Shown one piece after another: positions 8,305 to 18,394 of a stretch of DNA of 64,000 nt; within the stretch, counting starts at the first letter, position 1, and each line of letters starts with the position of its first letter. This DNA comes from Saccharothrix sp. S26 (lineage in GTDB: Bacteria; Actinomycetota; Actinomycetes; Mycobacteriales; Pseudonocardiaceae): NCBI RefSeq assembly GCF_021390395.1, contig NZ_JAJUWT010000002.1, forward strand, positions 414,134-478,133, in the 5' to 3' direction. The notes under the pieces are model-generated. The model had not been told where the DNA came from. It did no database searches and saw only the letters and a program-made list of their open reading frames with translations. Both the position numbers and the translations under genes were made by a program.

Positions 8305-9090
8305 ATGGCGCTGGGTTTCCGCGGTGACGTGGCCGACTTCTACCACCGCTACCGGCGGGGCTACCCGCCGGAGTCGTTCGACGTGGTGGCGGAGGTGTTC
8401 GGGCTGACGCCGGACGACGTCGCGGTGGACCTCGGGTGCGGCACGGGCCAGGTGACCGTGCCGCTCGCGGGCCGGGTCCGCGCCGTGGTCGGCGTCGACC
8501 CGGAACCGGACATGCTGGCGCGCGGTCGGCGTGCGGCGGCGGACCGCGGCGTGGCGAACGTGTCGTGGGTGGTCGGGACGGACGCGGACGTGCCCGCGTT
8601 GCGCGCCGCGCTCGGCGACGGGTCGGTCGGCGTGGTGACGATCGCCCAGGCGCTGCACTGGATGCGGCACGACGAGCTGTTCCACGCCCTGCGCCCGCTG
8701 GTGCGGCCGGGCGGCGGGGTGGCGGTGCTGACCAACGGCAGGCCGTTGTGGTCGCAGGACAACGACTGGTCGCGGGCGTTGCGGGCCTGCCTGGAGCGGT
8801 GGCTGGGCACGCCGGCCCGCAACGCGTGCGGCACCGACGAGGAGAGCCAGTCGCGGTACCGGGAAAGCCTGGGCGCGGCCGGGTTCGACGTCGACGTGCG
8901 CGCCATCGACTACACCGACACCCTCGACGTCGAGTCCGTCGTGGGCGGTGTGCTGTCGGCGTTGCCGGTGGACCGGCTCCCGTCGCCGGCGGAGCGCCCG
9001 GCCTTCGCCGAACGGGTCCGGCAGGCGCTGGAGCCCCACGCGCCGTTCACCGAGCACGTCCGCGTCACGGTGCTGACCGGCCGGCGGTGA
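8305..9090 (+). CDS. class I SAM-dependent methyltransferase
   Basis: 261 aa from ATG 8305 (GTG 8299 in frame is the alternative). Rossmann motif I is VDLGCGTGQVTVPLA; the acidic end of strand 2 is VGVDPEPDML; post-motif VVTIAQALHWM is the Methyltransf_11-like pattern of enzymes acting on small molecules. The N-terminal RRGYPPESFD is frequent in this group. It diverges from rnhA with an 83-bp gap. Substrate unknown. Confidence 0.85.
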   Translation: MALGFRGDVADFYHRYRRGYPPESFDVVAEVFGLTPDDVAVDLGCGTGQVTVPLAGRVRAVVGVDPEPDMLARGRRAAADRGVANVSWVVGTDADVPALRAALGDGSVGVVTIAQALHWMRHDELFHALRPLVRPGGGVAVLTNGRPLWSQDNDWSRALRACLERWLGTPARNACGTDEESQSRYRESLGAAGFDVDVRAIDYTDTLDVESVVGGVLSALPVDRLPSPAERPAFAERVRQALEPHAPFTEHVRVTVLTGRR

Positions 9091-9137
9091 GGCGCCGCGT
9101 TCGCCGACCGCGCACCCCGATCCCTACGCTCGGCGGC

Positions 9138-9524
9138 GTGGACGAGCCGAGGACGCCCGTGACCGGGATGACGATCAGCGTGCGGACCCGTCGCGACGTG
9201 GTGGTGGTCGACCCGGACCGCTTCCTGGCCGCCGCGCGGTCGGCCTACCGGGAGCTGAACCCCGGCCTCACCGACGCCGAGGTCGCCGAGGCGGTCGCCG
9301 ACGTCACCGACGCCGCGTTCGCGCTGGTCGAACGCCACGGCGACCTGGCACCCGGCCCCGACCGGGCCGGCGACCCGCCCCTGCCGGGCACCCGCCTCGC
9401 GGACCGCCCGGGCGGCCTCTCCCCAGCCGGCCGGATGCGACAGGTGGTCCTGGACGAACGCCCACTCCAGGACTACGGCTGCTTCCTCCCCGACGACGTG
9501 TTCGCCCCACCGACCGACCACTGA
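9138..9524 (+). CDS. conserved-looking small hypothetical protein
   Basis: 128 aa from GTG 9138; ATG 9168 would give 118 aa and neither has a clear ribosome site. Sequence: a short strand region (MTISVRTRRDVVVVD), a helix rich in Ala/Glu (TDAEVAEAVADVTDAAFALVE), then a Pro/Gly-rich tail without predicted structure. No signal peptide or membrane helix. GC3-rich codon use and an open frame running 20 bases short of the macrodomain gene support that it is real, possibly co-transcribed with it. Family not recognised. Confidence 0.5.
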   Translation: MDEPRTPVTGMTISVRTRRDVVVVDPDRFLAAARSAYRELNPGLTDAEVAEAVADVTDAAFALVERHGDLAPGPDRAGDPPLPGTRLADRPGGLSPAGRMRQVVLDERPLQDYGCFLPDDVFAPPTDH

Positions 9525-9543
9525 CCCGTGCCATGCTCGACGC

Positions 9544-10053
9544 ATGGTCTCGATCGAGGTAGCCCGCGGCGACATCACCCGCGAGAACGTCGACGCCATC
9601 GTCACCGCGGCCAACGAGTCGCTGATGGGCGGCGGCGGCGTGGACGGCGCGGTGCACCGCGCGGCGGGCCCCCGGCTGGCCGAGGCGGGCGCGGCACTGG
9701 CCCCGTGCCCACCGGGCGAAGCCGTCGCCACCCCGGCGTTCAACCTGACCCCACCGATCCGCCACGTGATCCACACCGTCGGCCCGGTGTGGGAAGGCGG
9801 CGGCCACGGCGAAGCGGACGTCCTCGCCTCCTGCTACCGGCGCAGCCTCCAAGTCGCCGACGACCTGGGCCTGACCAGCATCGCGTTCCCCGCCATCGCC
9901 ACCGGCATCTACGGCTACCCACCGGCCGAAGCGGCCCACATCGCCATCACCACGCTCCGCACCACACCGACCAGCCTCACCCTGGTCCGCCTGGTCGCCT
10001 TCGACGAGTCCACCGAATCCCTGCTGACCACCGAACTCTCCCGCACCGACTGA
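9544..10053 (+). CDS. macrodomain protein (ADP-ribose / O-acetyl-ADP-ribose binding)
   Basis: 169 aa, a stand-alone MacroD-type macrodomain. Visible: GDIT near residue 10, AIVTAANESLMGGGGVDGAVH (the Asn and Gly-rich loop that deacetylates O-acetyl-ADP-ribose or removes mono-ADP-ribose from acidic residues), GPRL, and the second loop FPAIATGIYGYP around residue 120-131. These are all the residues the active family keeps. ATG 9544. A reversible ADP-ribosylation role is known for the family; a link with the ADP-ribosylglycohydrolase 7.5 kb upstream is only suggestive. Confidence 0.93.
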   Translation: MVSIEVARGDITRENVDAIVTAANESLMGGGGVDGAVHRAAGPRLAEAGAALAPCPPGEAVATPAFNLTPPIRHVIHTVGPVWEGGGHGEADVLASCYRRSLQVADDLGLTSIAFPAIATGIYGYPPAEAAHIAITTLRTTPTSLTLVRLVAFDESTESLLTTELSRTD

Positions 10054-10298
10054 TCACGACCATGCCCGCCGCCGGGCGGACGCGGTTGCGTGCCGTGTGC
10101 GCCCCTGTCCACGTAGCGCAGACCCGGTGTGCCGACGCGCGACGCGACCGCCGTGCACACAGCGACCTCACGGCGTGGAGCGCAGAACCATGACCGGCGG
10201 TCCACGCTGTCCGGTTCACCTCGGAGTTTCAGCCCTCGATGCCTCCGCCGAGTGACCATTTGCCTGTTACCCGACTTTGCCATGGGGAATCGGGTCTT

Positions 10299-10589
10299 CT
10301 AGCCGCAGGTTTCCACGCGTCCATAAGTTCCCCATGCCCAACCGTAGAGCATTTCGTCCCCAATGCCGAGGGCTCGGCACCCGGAGTCGGGCCCCCAGTC
10401 GATGACGACTCCGACATTCATGGCCCTGCCGCAGTTGTTGGTGACGCGGACCATGTTGCTCCCCTGGAGTTCGCGCGCGATGCATGCCGGAGCTGTTCCC
10501 GCAGCCAAGGCAGGTGCTGCCGTGGCAAAGCCGGCCCCGACCACCGCGACGACGGTGGAGAAGCCGGCAACGGCTTTCTTGAGTCCCAT
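10299..10589 (-). CDS. small secreted tendamistat-like protein
   Basis: 96 aa. Sec signal peptide (GLKKAVAGF, hydrophobic run, ALAAG, cleavage near residue 31), then a compact mature domain of about 65 residues with four Cys: ACIARE, NNCGR, SGCRAL and the penultimate ETCG. Cys spacing, the APxC start and the NNCGxxMNVxVV strand resemble tendamistat, the Streptomyces alpha-amylase inhibitor. The inhibitory Trp-Arg-Tyr triad of that family is absent (the loop reads NMVRV), so the fold is suggested but amylase inhibition is not. ATG 10589 has GGAGG nine bases upstream. Monocistronic. Confidence 0.7.
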   Translation of the reverse strand: MGLKKAVAGFSTVVAVVGAGFATAAPALAAGTAPACIARELQGSNMVRVTNNCGRAMNVGVVIDWGPDSGCRALGIGDEMLYGWAWGTYGRVETCG

Positions 10590-10598
10590 ATTCCTCAA

Positions 10599-10950
10599 CC
10601 TCCTGTCTTGCGCCGATTACCGGGAGCATGACGAGCAGTTGTTGAGAGAATCTGGTGCGAATCTGGGGCAGCACGATCACGCCTGCGGCAACGTCGAACG
10701 TCGCTGGCAGGCCATGCGGCGCTCACTCGCGCATGGTCCGATTTGGTGGACTGTCGAGATGATCGGCGCGCGCCCAGGCGCTTCGACGATCCCGTTGCGC
10801 GAGTGTCGCCGGCGTAGTCGCGGTTGGTGGGAGTGCGGCCGCGGTCGAGTGACCAGTTGATCACCTCGATGCGCACAACCGCGCACCTGGTGCTCGACGC
10901 GACAAGGGGCGAACCTCCTGCGTCCGATCGAGACGCGGTGCGCCGGGGCA
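10599..10950. other. intergenic region, no gene seen
   Basis: About 350 bases between the tendamistat-like gene and the MBL fragment. Composition drops below the window average and no frame shows protein-like sequence or a recognisable fragment. It must hold the promoter of the leftward secreted-protein gene, but I find no convincing -35/-10 pair. Confidence 0.4.
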
Positions 10951-10961
10951 CAGCAGACGGA

Positions 10962-10981
10962 CCGCCTGACGACTCAGGCGG
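10962..10981 (-). terminator. decayed copy of the MBL-gene terminator
   Basis: CCGCCTGA-4-TCAGGCGG, 8-bp stem. It is the counterpart of the 15-bp hairpin at 12611-12644 and stands at the same distance from the broken MBL 3' end as that hairpin does from the intact gene. The flanks have diverged. Confidence 0.6.
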
Positions 10982-11030
10982 CCAACTGGATCACCAGCCG
11001 CGCGAACGCCACTCGGACAGGTGAGGTCGC

Positions 11031-11207
11031 TCACGCCCCAGGCCTGGTGTCGTCGCCATGCCCCGGGTAGACCCAGGGGTCATCGGGTAGTTCACCGAAG
11101 ATGCGCGTCTCCACGTCGTCGATCGACGACGCGAAGGTTTCGGGCGACGTGGTCTTGCCCACCCCTCCCGGGAACAGCGAGTCCCCGGTGAACAGTCCTC
11201 CAGGATT
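11031..11207 (-). pseudogene. 3' fragment of a second MBL-fold hydrolase gene
   Basis: Encodes LFTGDSLFPGGVGKTTSPE, then IFGELPDD and YPGHGDD, closely matching the C-terminal third of the intact hydrolase at 12661-13338. Upstream of about 11207 the similarity stops abruptly in AT-richer DNA, so the N-terminal two thirds with the HxHxDH metal site are gone. A one-base insertion after GHGDD gives a premature TGA where the intact copy continues with about 16 more residues. By eye the copies are about three quarters identical, so this is an old paralogue or remnant, not a fresh duplication. Confidence 0.85.
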
Positions 11208-11346
11208 CGACAGTTCCGGCGACCATGAACTACCGGTAGTTCCTTGGGGTGACGCTACCTTCCTCGGTGTGTAAGCATTGTACGCCGGTGTATCCACCGG
11301 TGACCCGAAGGTGCTGTAACCGTCAATTTCAGACGGCTTGAACGGT

Positions 11347-12096
11347 TTATGGGTAATCCGTGTCGAAAAACGCCTCCCGGTCGTCGAGGCTCATCACTTC
11401 GTTCCAGTCTGTGATTACTGTCGTTCCGTCTGTTCTTTGAAGTGCTGTTCCTGGAGTGTCGTCGAGTATTCGCAGTACGTCCTCGTGAAGTCCTTCGAGT
11501 TCTCCTGATTCCGCGCGGCGGATGCGTTCTCTAAGGTTATGGCGAAGGCCGACGTGCAGGCCGAGACCCCCGAATGAAGCCATGTCCGTGAATTTATCAT
11601 CCTCAGCGTCGCCGATTTCGATGGCTCGAACGAACGGGGAGTAGTAAGCGAGCATGAGGGAATCCATTGACACTCGCATCGAGATTGTCTCGATGTCATC
11701 CTCGTCGGGGTCGACCGCACTTACCTGCAAGTACCTGCCCTGCCGGGGGAAGTGGGCCACACATGCAAGGGCTACCCACGGTTGCGAGCCGTTGATGTCG
11801 CTTACGGAACGTTTTTGTGCGACCATCTTGCCTTCGAGATCGGATTCTATGCCACCGGACCTCCCTTTTGCTTCTGCGACTACCCACCCTCGTCGTGTCC
11901 GGCCGAAGAGGTCTGCCCGCCGTCGAGTCGTGCCGAAGCTTACCTTGAAGTGATTGGCATACCGGTCTACGTGCATGAGGTGGACTGTTGCCAATTTCTG
12001 CTCGCAGAATATCGCGGTCATTGCCTGCCCGAGCGCATACGACAGGGAAGTCTTCTCCGACCTGTCCAGGTCGAGGGCTAATTTGGAGCGGGTCAA
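11347..12096 (-). CDS. PD-(D/E)XK nuclease-like protein, unknown family
   Basis: 249 aa from TTG 12096. Residues 60-78 read RADLFGRTRRGWVVAEAKG: Asp62, a 12-residue gap with a hydrophobic strand (WVVAEA), then Glu75-x-Lys77, the catalytic signature of PD-(D/E)XK nucleases. It is preceded by a helix (LSYALGQAMTAIFCEQK, about 18-34) and a strand, as in that fold. The C-terminal half (110-249) is acidic and helical without recognised motifs. A TTA codon at residue 6 and lower GC mark it as foreign. Upstream by 57 bases is the 61-aa gene on the same strand. The start is uncertain (no clear ribosome site; Met26 also possible). A defence or DNA-processing role is inference only. Confidence 0.65.
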   Translation of the reverse strand: MTRSKLALDLDRSEKTSLSYALGQAMTAIFCEQKLATVHLMHVDRYANHFKVSFGTTRRRADLFGRTRRGWVVAEAKGRSGGIESDLEGKMVAQKRSVSDINGSQPWVALACVAHFPRQGRYLQVSAVDPDEDDIETISMRVSMDSLMLAYYSPFVRAIEIGDAEDDKFTDMASFGGLGLHVGLRHNLRERIRRAESGELEGLHEDVLRILDDTPGTALQRTDGTTVITDWNEVMSLDDREAFFDTDYP

Positions 12097-12153
12097 CCTG
12101 GGGCTTGGATGTCCGCGTCGAATATATGCCGGTATTAGGGATGTGCGGTGTAG

Positions 12154-12339
12154 TCACTCGTAGGCTGACGCGGCACCGTATCTTGCCCTGTCCCCAGGCG
12201 TTCGGCCGGTGGTGAATAGCGCGTGGGCTAAATCGTTGGCGTTTAATGTTAGTTGACCGGAGTTCGGAACCGTATTCGATGCAAACTTCTTGGCGTGGAA
12301 TCCGACGTTTATGTCCAGTGGTTGCGGGTTGATGGTCAT
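12154..12339 (-). CDS. 61-aa protein paired with the PD-(D/E)XK-like gene
   Basis: ATG 12339 has GGAG five bases upstream, which fixes the start. The sequence begins TINPQPLDINVGFHAKKFAS, then LTLNANDLAHALFTTGR, a soluble, weakly basic small protein with one likely helix (LNANDLAHALF) and no membrane segment. It contains two TTA codons. It lies 57 bases upstream of the nuclease-like gene on the same strand and appears to be its operon partner, for example an antitoxin-like, specificity or regulatory subunit. No family recognised. Confidence 0.6.
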   Translation of the reverse strand: MTINPQPLDINVGFHAKKFASNTVPNSGQLTLNANDLAHALFTTGRTPGDRARYGAASAYE

Positions 12340-12381
12340 GGGTGCTCCGCATTTCGACGAGTTGAGCCGGCGAAGAGTCGC

Positions 12382-12411
12382 ATGGTACCGCTCTTGGTGT
12401 ATTGGCGCCAA
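12382..12411 (-). promoter_or_regulatory. candidate promoter of the islet operon
   Basis: Reading leftward: TTGGCG (12411-12406), 18-bp spacer, TACCAT (12387-12382), about 40 bases before the 61-aa gene's ATG. Matches the TTGNNN/TANNNT pattern of housekeeping promoters in actinomycetes; not proven. Confidence 0.4.
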
Positions 12412-12610
12412 CGGGTCGTGCGAGGTCGATTCGAGTTTTCCGTCACCTGAACCGGTTCTACCACTGCGATATGGGTCGCGATCGTGCATGTGTCACTTGC
12501 TCTCATGTGATCCGTTCGCGACTCAGGGCGTCATCACCGCGAACCAGACAATGTGTGAGCGACTAACCTCCTGTGTCCGGTCGAAGCCCCGTCGCGCTGC
12601 GCCAACAGCA

Positions 12611-12644
12611 GACGGGGCCGCCTGACTTATCAGGCGGCCCCGTC
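12611..12644 (-). terminator. strong hairpin terminator of the MBL hydrolase gene
   Basis: Perfect 15-bp stem GACGGGGCCGCCTGA / TCAGGCGGCCCCGTC with loop CTTA, 16 bases beyond the stop of the leftward MBL gene. It separates that gene from the islet operon further left. Confidence 0.85.
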
Positions 12645-12660
12645 CGGGAGATCCTTCAGC

Positions 12661-13338
12661 TCACCAGCCGCGCGAACGCCACTCGCCGAGCTTGGGTCGC
12701 TCTGCTCCGAGCGTGGAATCATCACCATGACCGGGATAGAACCAGGTGTCATCGGGTAGTTCCCCGAAGACCCGGGTCTCCAGGTCGTCCATCAGGCTGG
12801 TGAAGTCCTCCGGGCTTGTTGTCCGTCCAGGACCGCCGGGGAACAGCGAGTCACCGGTGAAGAGGTGGGGGTGGCCGGTTGGGTCGCGGTACAGCAGGGC
12901 GATCGAGCCCGGTGTGTGGCCGCGCAGGTGGATCACCGTCAGCGGGACTTCGCCGACGTGCACCGTGTCACCGTGCTCGACCAGCACGTCCGGGGGGATC
13001 GGCAGGACGTCCGCGTCGGCGGCGTGCGCGATGGTGTTCGAGCCGTTCGCGCCGGCGACCGCGCCCAGCGCGCCCCAGTGGTCCTGGTGCCGGTGGGTGG
13101 TCACCACGGTCTTCAGCCGAGGCCGGTCCACCGTGTGGCCGACCACGTCGGACAGCCGCTCCGGGTCGGCCGCCGCGTCGATCAGCAGACCCTCGTTCGT
13201 CGCACGGCACACCAGCAGGTACGCGTTGTTGTCCATCGGTCCCACCGAGACCTTCGTGATGGTCAGCGCGTCGAGGGTGCGCCGCGCCGCCGGGCCGCCC
13301 GGCGATACGTGCCCCGTGTAGTCCTCTAGTACGTCCAC
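12661..13338 (-). CDS. MBL-fold metallo-hydrolase (glyoxalase II-like)
   Basis: 225 aa. Metal-binding motif THRHQDHWGA, then HLRGHTPGS (third His), TGDSLFP (bridging Asp) and YPGHGDD (last His): all positions for a dinuclear zinc hydrolase of the glyoxalase II/persulfide dioxygenase-like superfamily. GTG 13338 (VDVLEDYTGH) is preferred; GTG 13365 would add nine residues. In actinomycetes this type lies near uvrA, as here (2 kb away). It is the parent type of the truncated fragment at 11031-11207. Substrate not deducible. Confidence 0.85.
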   Translation of the reverse strand: MDVLEDYTGHVSPGGPAARRTLDALTITKVSVGPMDNNAYLLVCRATNEGLLIDAAADPERLSDVVGHTVDRPRLKTVVTTHRHQDHWGALGAVAGANGSNTIAHAADADVLPIPPDVLVEHGDTVHVGEVPLTVIHLRGHTPGSIALLYRDPTGHPHLFTGDSLFPGGPGRTTSPEDFTSLMDDLETRVFGELPDDTWFYPGHGDDSTLGAERPKLGEWRSRGW

Positions 13339-13410
13339 AATGGCCGACCGTATCCGACCGGACACCCTTCAGGGCGCCCACAGGTCGACCCCCTAGGGTT
13401 GTGACGACCA

Positions 13411-13420
13411 GTTACGTAAC
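13411..13420. promoter_or_regulatory. perfect 10-bp palindrome in a divergent promoter region
   Basis: GTTACGTAAC is self-complementary and lies between the MBL hydrolase and the divergent acyltransferase gene. Candidate operator; no regulator gene is adjacent. Confidence 0.35.
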
Positions 13421-13468
13421 GATCACCAACGCTCCTCCGATGTCGTCTGATTAGGGTTCTTCTTCCTC

Positions 13469-14653
13469 GTGGCTACCAAACGCCGGATCAACTGGGACGT
13501 CCTGCGCATCCTCGCCGTGCTCTGCGTGCTCCTCCAGCACGCCACCCGCGTCGGGCCGGCCAACCACCCCGAGCTGAGCCGACCGGTCTTCGTCTTCGGC
13601 CTCGAGTTCGGCGCCAGCACGCTCGTGGTGATCTCCACGTTCTTCGCCTGCGCCGCGCTGGCCAAGGGCGAACCGGCCCGCTTCCTGCGCAACCGCCTGG
13701 CCCGCCTGCTGCCCGCCTACCTGGTGGCCGCCCTGGGCACCTACACCGTGCTGCGTCACGTCGCGCCGGCCGGCTGGAGCGAGCTCACCCCGCGCGACCT
13801 GCTCGTCAACGTCCTCATGCTGCAGAGCTGGTTCCCGGACGCGCGCCTGGTCGACGTCTCCTACTGGACCCTCCCGATCCAGGTCACGGGCTTCGTCGCG
13901 GGAGCACTGCTGGCCTCACGCGTCCGCGGCCGGGCGCTCAAGGCGCTGCTGTGGTCCTTGGTCGTCGTCCCCGTGGCCATCAAGGACTGGGCGATCCCCG
14001 AGGGCCTGATCAACACCGTCTACAACGGCCTGGGCGCGCACCGCGCGCAGCTGTTCGCCATCGGCGTCGCCATCTGGCTGTGGTCACGCGGGCGGCTCGG
14101 CGACCGCCACCTGTTCGCCCTGCTCACGGCCTCACTGCTGGCCCAGGCGTGGCACACCGTCGACCTCGAGTCGACCGTCGGCTTCGGCGTCCTGCTGGTC
14201 GGCGTGTGCGCCGCGGCGGGCGGCCGGGACTGGGACATCGCGCCGGTCCGCCTGCTCGCTCGCCCGATCCGGTGGCTCGCGGGCATCTCGTACGGCGTGT
14301 ACCTGGTCCACCAGGAACTCGGCTACCTCGTCATGGCCCAGGTCGCGCCCGACGGGGGACCGTGGGTCGAGCTGGCGTTCTTCATCGGTTCAGCCGTGCT
14401 CCTGGGCTGGCTGCTCACCACGTTCGTGGAACGCCCGGCGCACCGGCTGCTGACGGCGAGCCGGCCGACCGTGGCCGGCCTGCTGCTCACCGCCCGCCTG
14501 CACGCCGCTCAGAGCCACCTGGGCAGCGTGGGCGCCGTCCCGTTCAGCCGCGCGCCGCTGTGGCGGCCGGTCAGCCACCCCAGCACGTCGGCCGCCGCGC
14601 CGCTCACCGCGGGCGACGCGTCGCTGTCCGCGGTCAGCCCCCAGCTGCGCTGA
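13469..14653 (+). CDS. integral-membrane acyltransferase (acyltransferase 3 family)
   Basis: 394 aa with about ten transmembrane helices from residue 5 to 320. The family opening is clear: INWDVLRILAVLCVLLQHAT, with the His at position 24 in the usual active-site place, then FVFGLEFGASTLVVISTFF and the Arg pair LRNRLARLLPAYL. Family members move acyl groups onto cell-envelope sugars or antibiotics. The last 60 residues (from about 335) are cytoplasmic and low in structure. GTG start 13469; ribosome site weak. The last 145 bases overlap the convergent mycothiol-type gene. Confidence 0.85.
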   Translation: MATKRRINWDVLRILAVLCVLLQHATRVGPANHPELSRPVFVFGLEFGASTLVVISTFFACAALAKGEPARFLRNRLARLLPAYLVAALGTYTVLRHVAPAGWSELTPRDLLVNVLMLQSWFPDARLVDVSYWTLPIQVTGFVAGALLASRVRGRALKALLWSLVVVPVAIKDWAIPEGLINTVYNGLGAHRAQLFAIGVAIWLWSRGRLGDRHLFALLTASLLAQAWHTVDLESTVGFGVLLVGVCAAAGGRDWDIAPVRLLARPIRWLAGISYGVYLVHQELGYLVMAQVAPDGGPWVELAFFIGSAVLLGWLLTTFVERPAHRLLTASRPTVAGLLLTARLHAAQSHLGSVGAVPFSRAPLWRPVSHPSTSAAAPLTAGDASLSAVSPQLR

Positions 14654-15291
14654 CGACCGTCCGGGAACACCACCTCGACGCGCGCGGGCGGCACGTCGGA
14701 CCGGCCGGCGAACTGGCCCACCACCTCCTCGACGTAACGCTCCAGCAGCTCCGGCGGCAGGTCCTCGAACCCCACGCCCGCGTCCAGGTCGACCAGGTGG
14801 AACCACACCTCGCGCAGCCGCAGCCACGGCACCCGGTGCGCCCGGAACGGCCCGGCCTTCGGGTGCGCGACCTCCGCCTCCCACGCACCCGGCGGCAGGT
14901 CGCGGGCGAACGCGACGAACCGCTGGCACGCCGCGTCGAGGTCCGCCCGCAGCAGCTGCGGCAGCCGGGAGGCGCCCTCGGCGATGTCGGCGTCGCGGTC
15001 GGCCGCGCTCGGGTACATCTGGTGCTCGACCCCGGTCTTCGCCCACGTCAGCAAGTTGACCAGGGCGTCGGCGTTGCGTGCGAGGTGCGTCACCACGTGC
15101 GCCCGGCTCCAGCCGGGCAGCAGGCTCGGACCGCGCAGGTCAAGGCCCTCCACGACCTCGTACAACGCCCCGGTCGCCCGTTCCACCTCGGCGAGCCCGG
15201 CGACCGCGTCCTGGACCGCGGCCGACTGCTCGCGGGGCGCGGGTACGCTCGTCTGGGCGGATCGGACCTGGGCGGCATCAGCGAAGCTCAT
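14509..15291 (-). CDS. maleylpyruvate isomerase-family (DinB-like) mycothiol-dependent enzyme
   Basis: 260 aa. DinB-like four-helix bundle with the metal-site pattern WSRAHVVTHLARNADAL (first His), then REVWFHLVDLDAG (Glu/His/Asp). The C-terminal part (170-260, VVFPDGRQRSWGL and VLGWLTGR) is the MDMPI C-domain. Members use mycothiol, the actinobacterial thiol, as cofactor, which supports the actinomycete assignment. ATG 15291 follows GAGG at a good spacing; GTG 15297 adds two residues. Its 3' end overlaps the acyltransferase by 145 bp tail-to-tail, which is long for two real genes, yet both end in conserved-looking sequence. Exact reaction unknown. Confidence 0.85.
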   Translation of the reverse strand: MSFADAAQVRSAQTSVPAPREQSAAVQDAVAGLAEVERATGALYEVVEGLDLRGPSLLPGWSRAHVVTHLARNADALVNLLTWAKTGVEHQMYPSAADRDADIAEGASRLPQLLRADLDAACQRFVAFARDLPPGAWEAEVAHPKAGPFRAHRVPWLRLREVWFHLVDLDAGVGFEDLPPELLERYVEEVVGQFAGRSDVPPARVEVVFPDGRQRSWGLTADSDASPAVSGAAADVLGWLTGRHSGARLNGTAPTLPRWL

Positions 15292-15520
15292 GGGCACCTC
15301 ATCCCGGCGTTGCGGCCGAACGGCCTATCACCCCAGCGTAGGGGCGTTCACTACCGACCGGTAGAGCCGTTGGCGCACGATCGAGGGACTGTGCCCGTCA
15401 CGAATTGTCGGTGCCCGCCCCTAGCATGGTTGTCGCCCTCCCCGACAGGGCCGACGCAGTGGTCCGATACGCTTTTCGAACGTCTGTTCGGGGGAAGGTC
15501 AAGAACCGAAGGGAACCGTT

Positions 15521-18394
<2,874 letters not shown>

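Larger units (their letters stand above)
11208..12560. other. AT-richer genomic islet between two copies of an MBL-gene 3' end
   Basis: From about 11.21 to 12.56 kb the sequence is visibly less GC-rich (close to half in several 60-base lines) than the flanks, uses TTA leucine codons that are rare elsewhere in the window, and holds two leftward genes: a 61-aa protein and a PD-(D/E)XK-like protein. Both ends abut copies of the same MBL 3' region and hairpin. No integrase, transposase or terminal inverted repeats are visible. Transfer is inferred from composition and flanks. Confidence 0.6.

Noticed and set aside
9740..9922. Antisense small frame inside the macrodomain gene
   Set aside because: Arg/Gly-rich shadow of a well-supported gene.
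1238..10053. A linked ADP-ribosylation module (ADP-ribosylglycohydrolase plus macrodomain)
   Set aside because: The two genes are 7.5 kb and many unrelated genes apart and no ADP-ribosyltransferase lies between them.
11347..12560. Insertion sequence or integrative element
   Set aside because: No transposase, integrase, terminal inverted repeats or clean target duplication are visible; only composition and the flanking MBL copies are odd.
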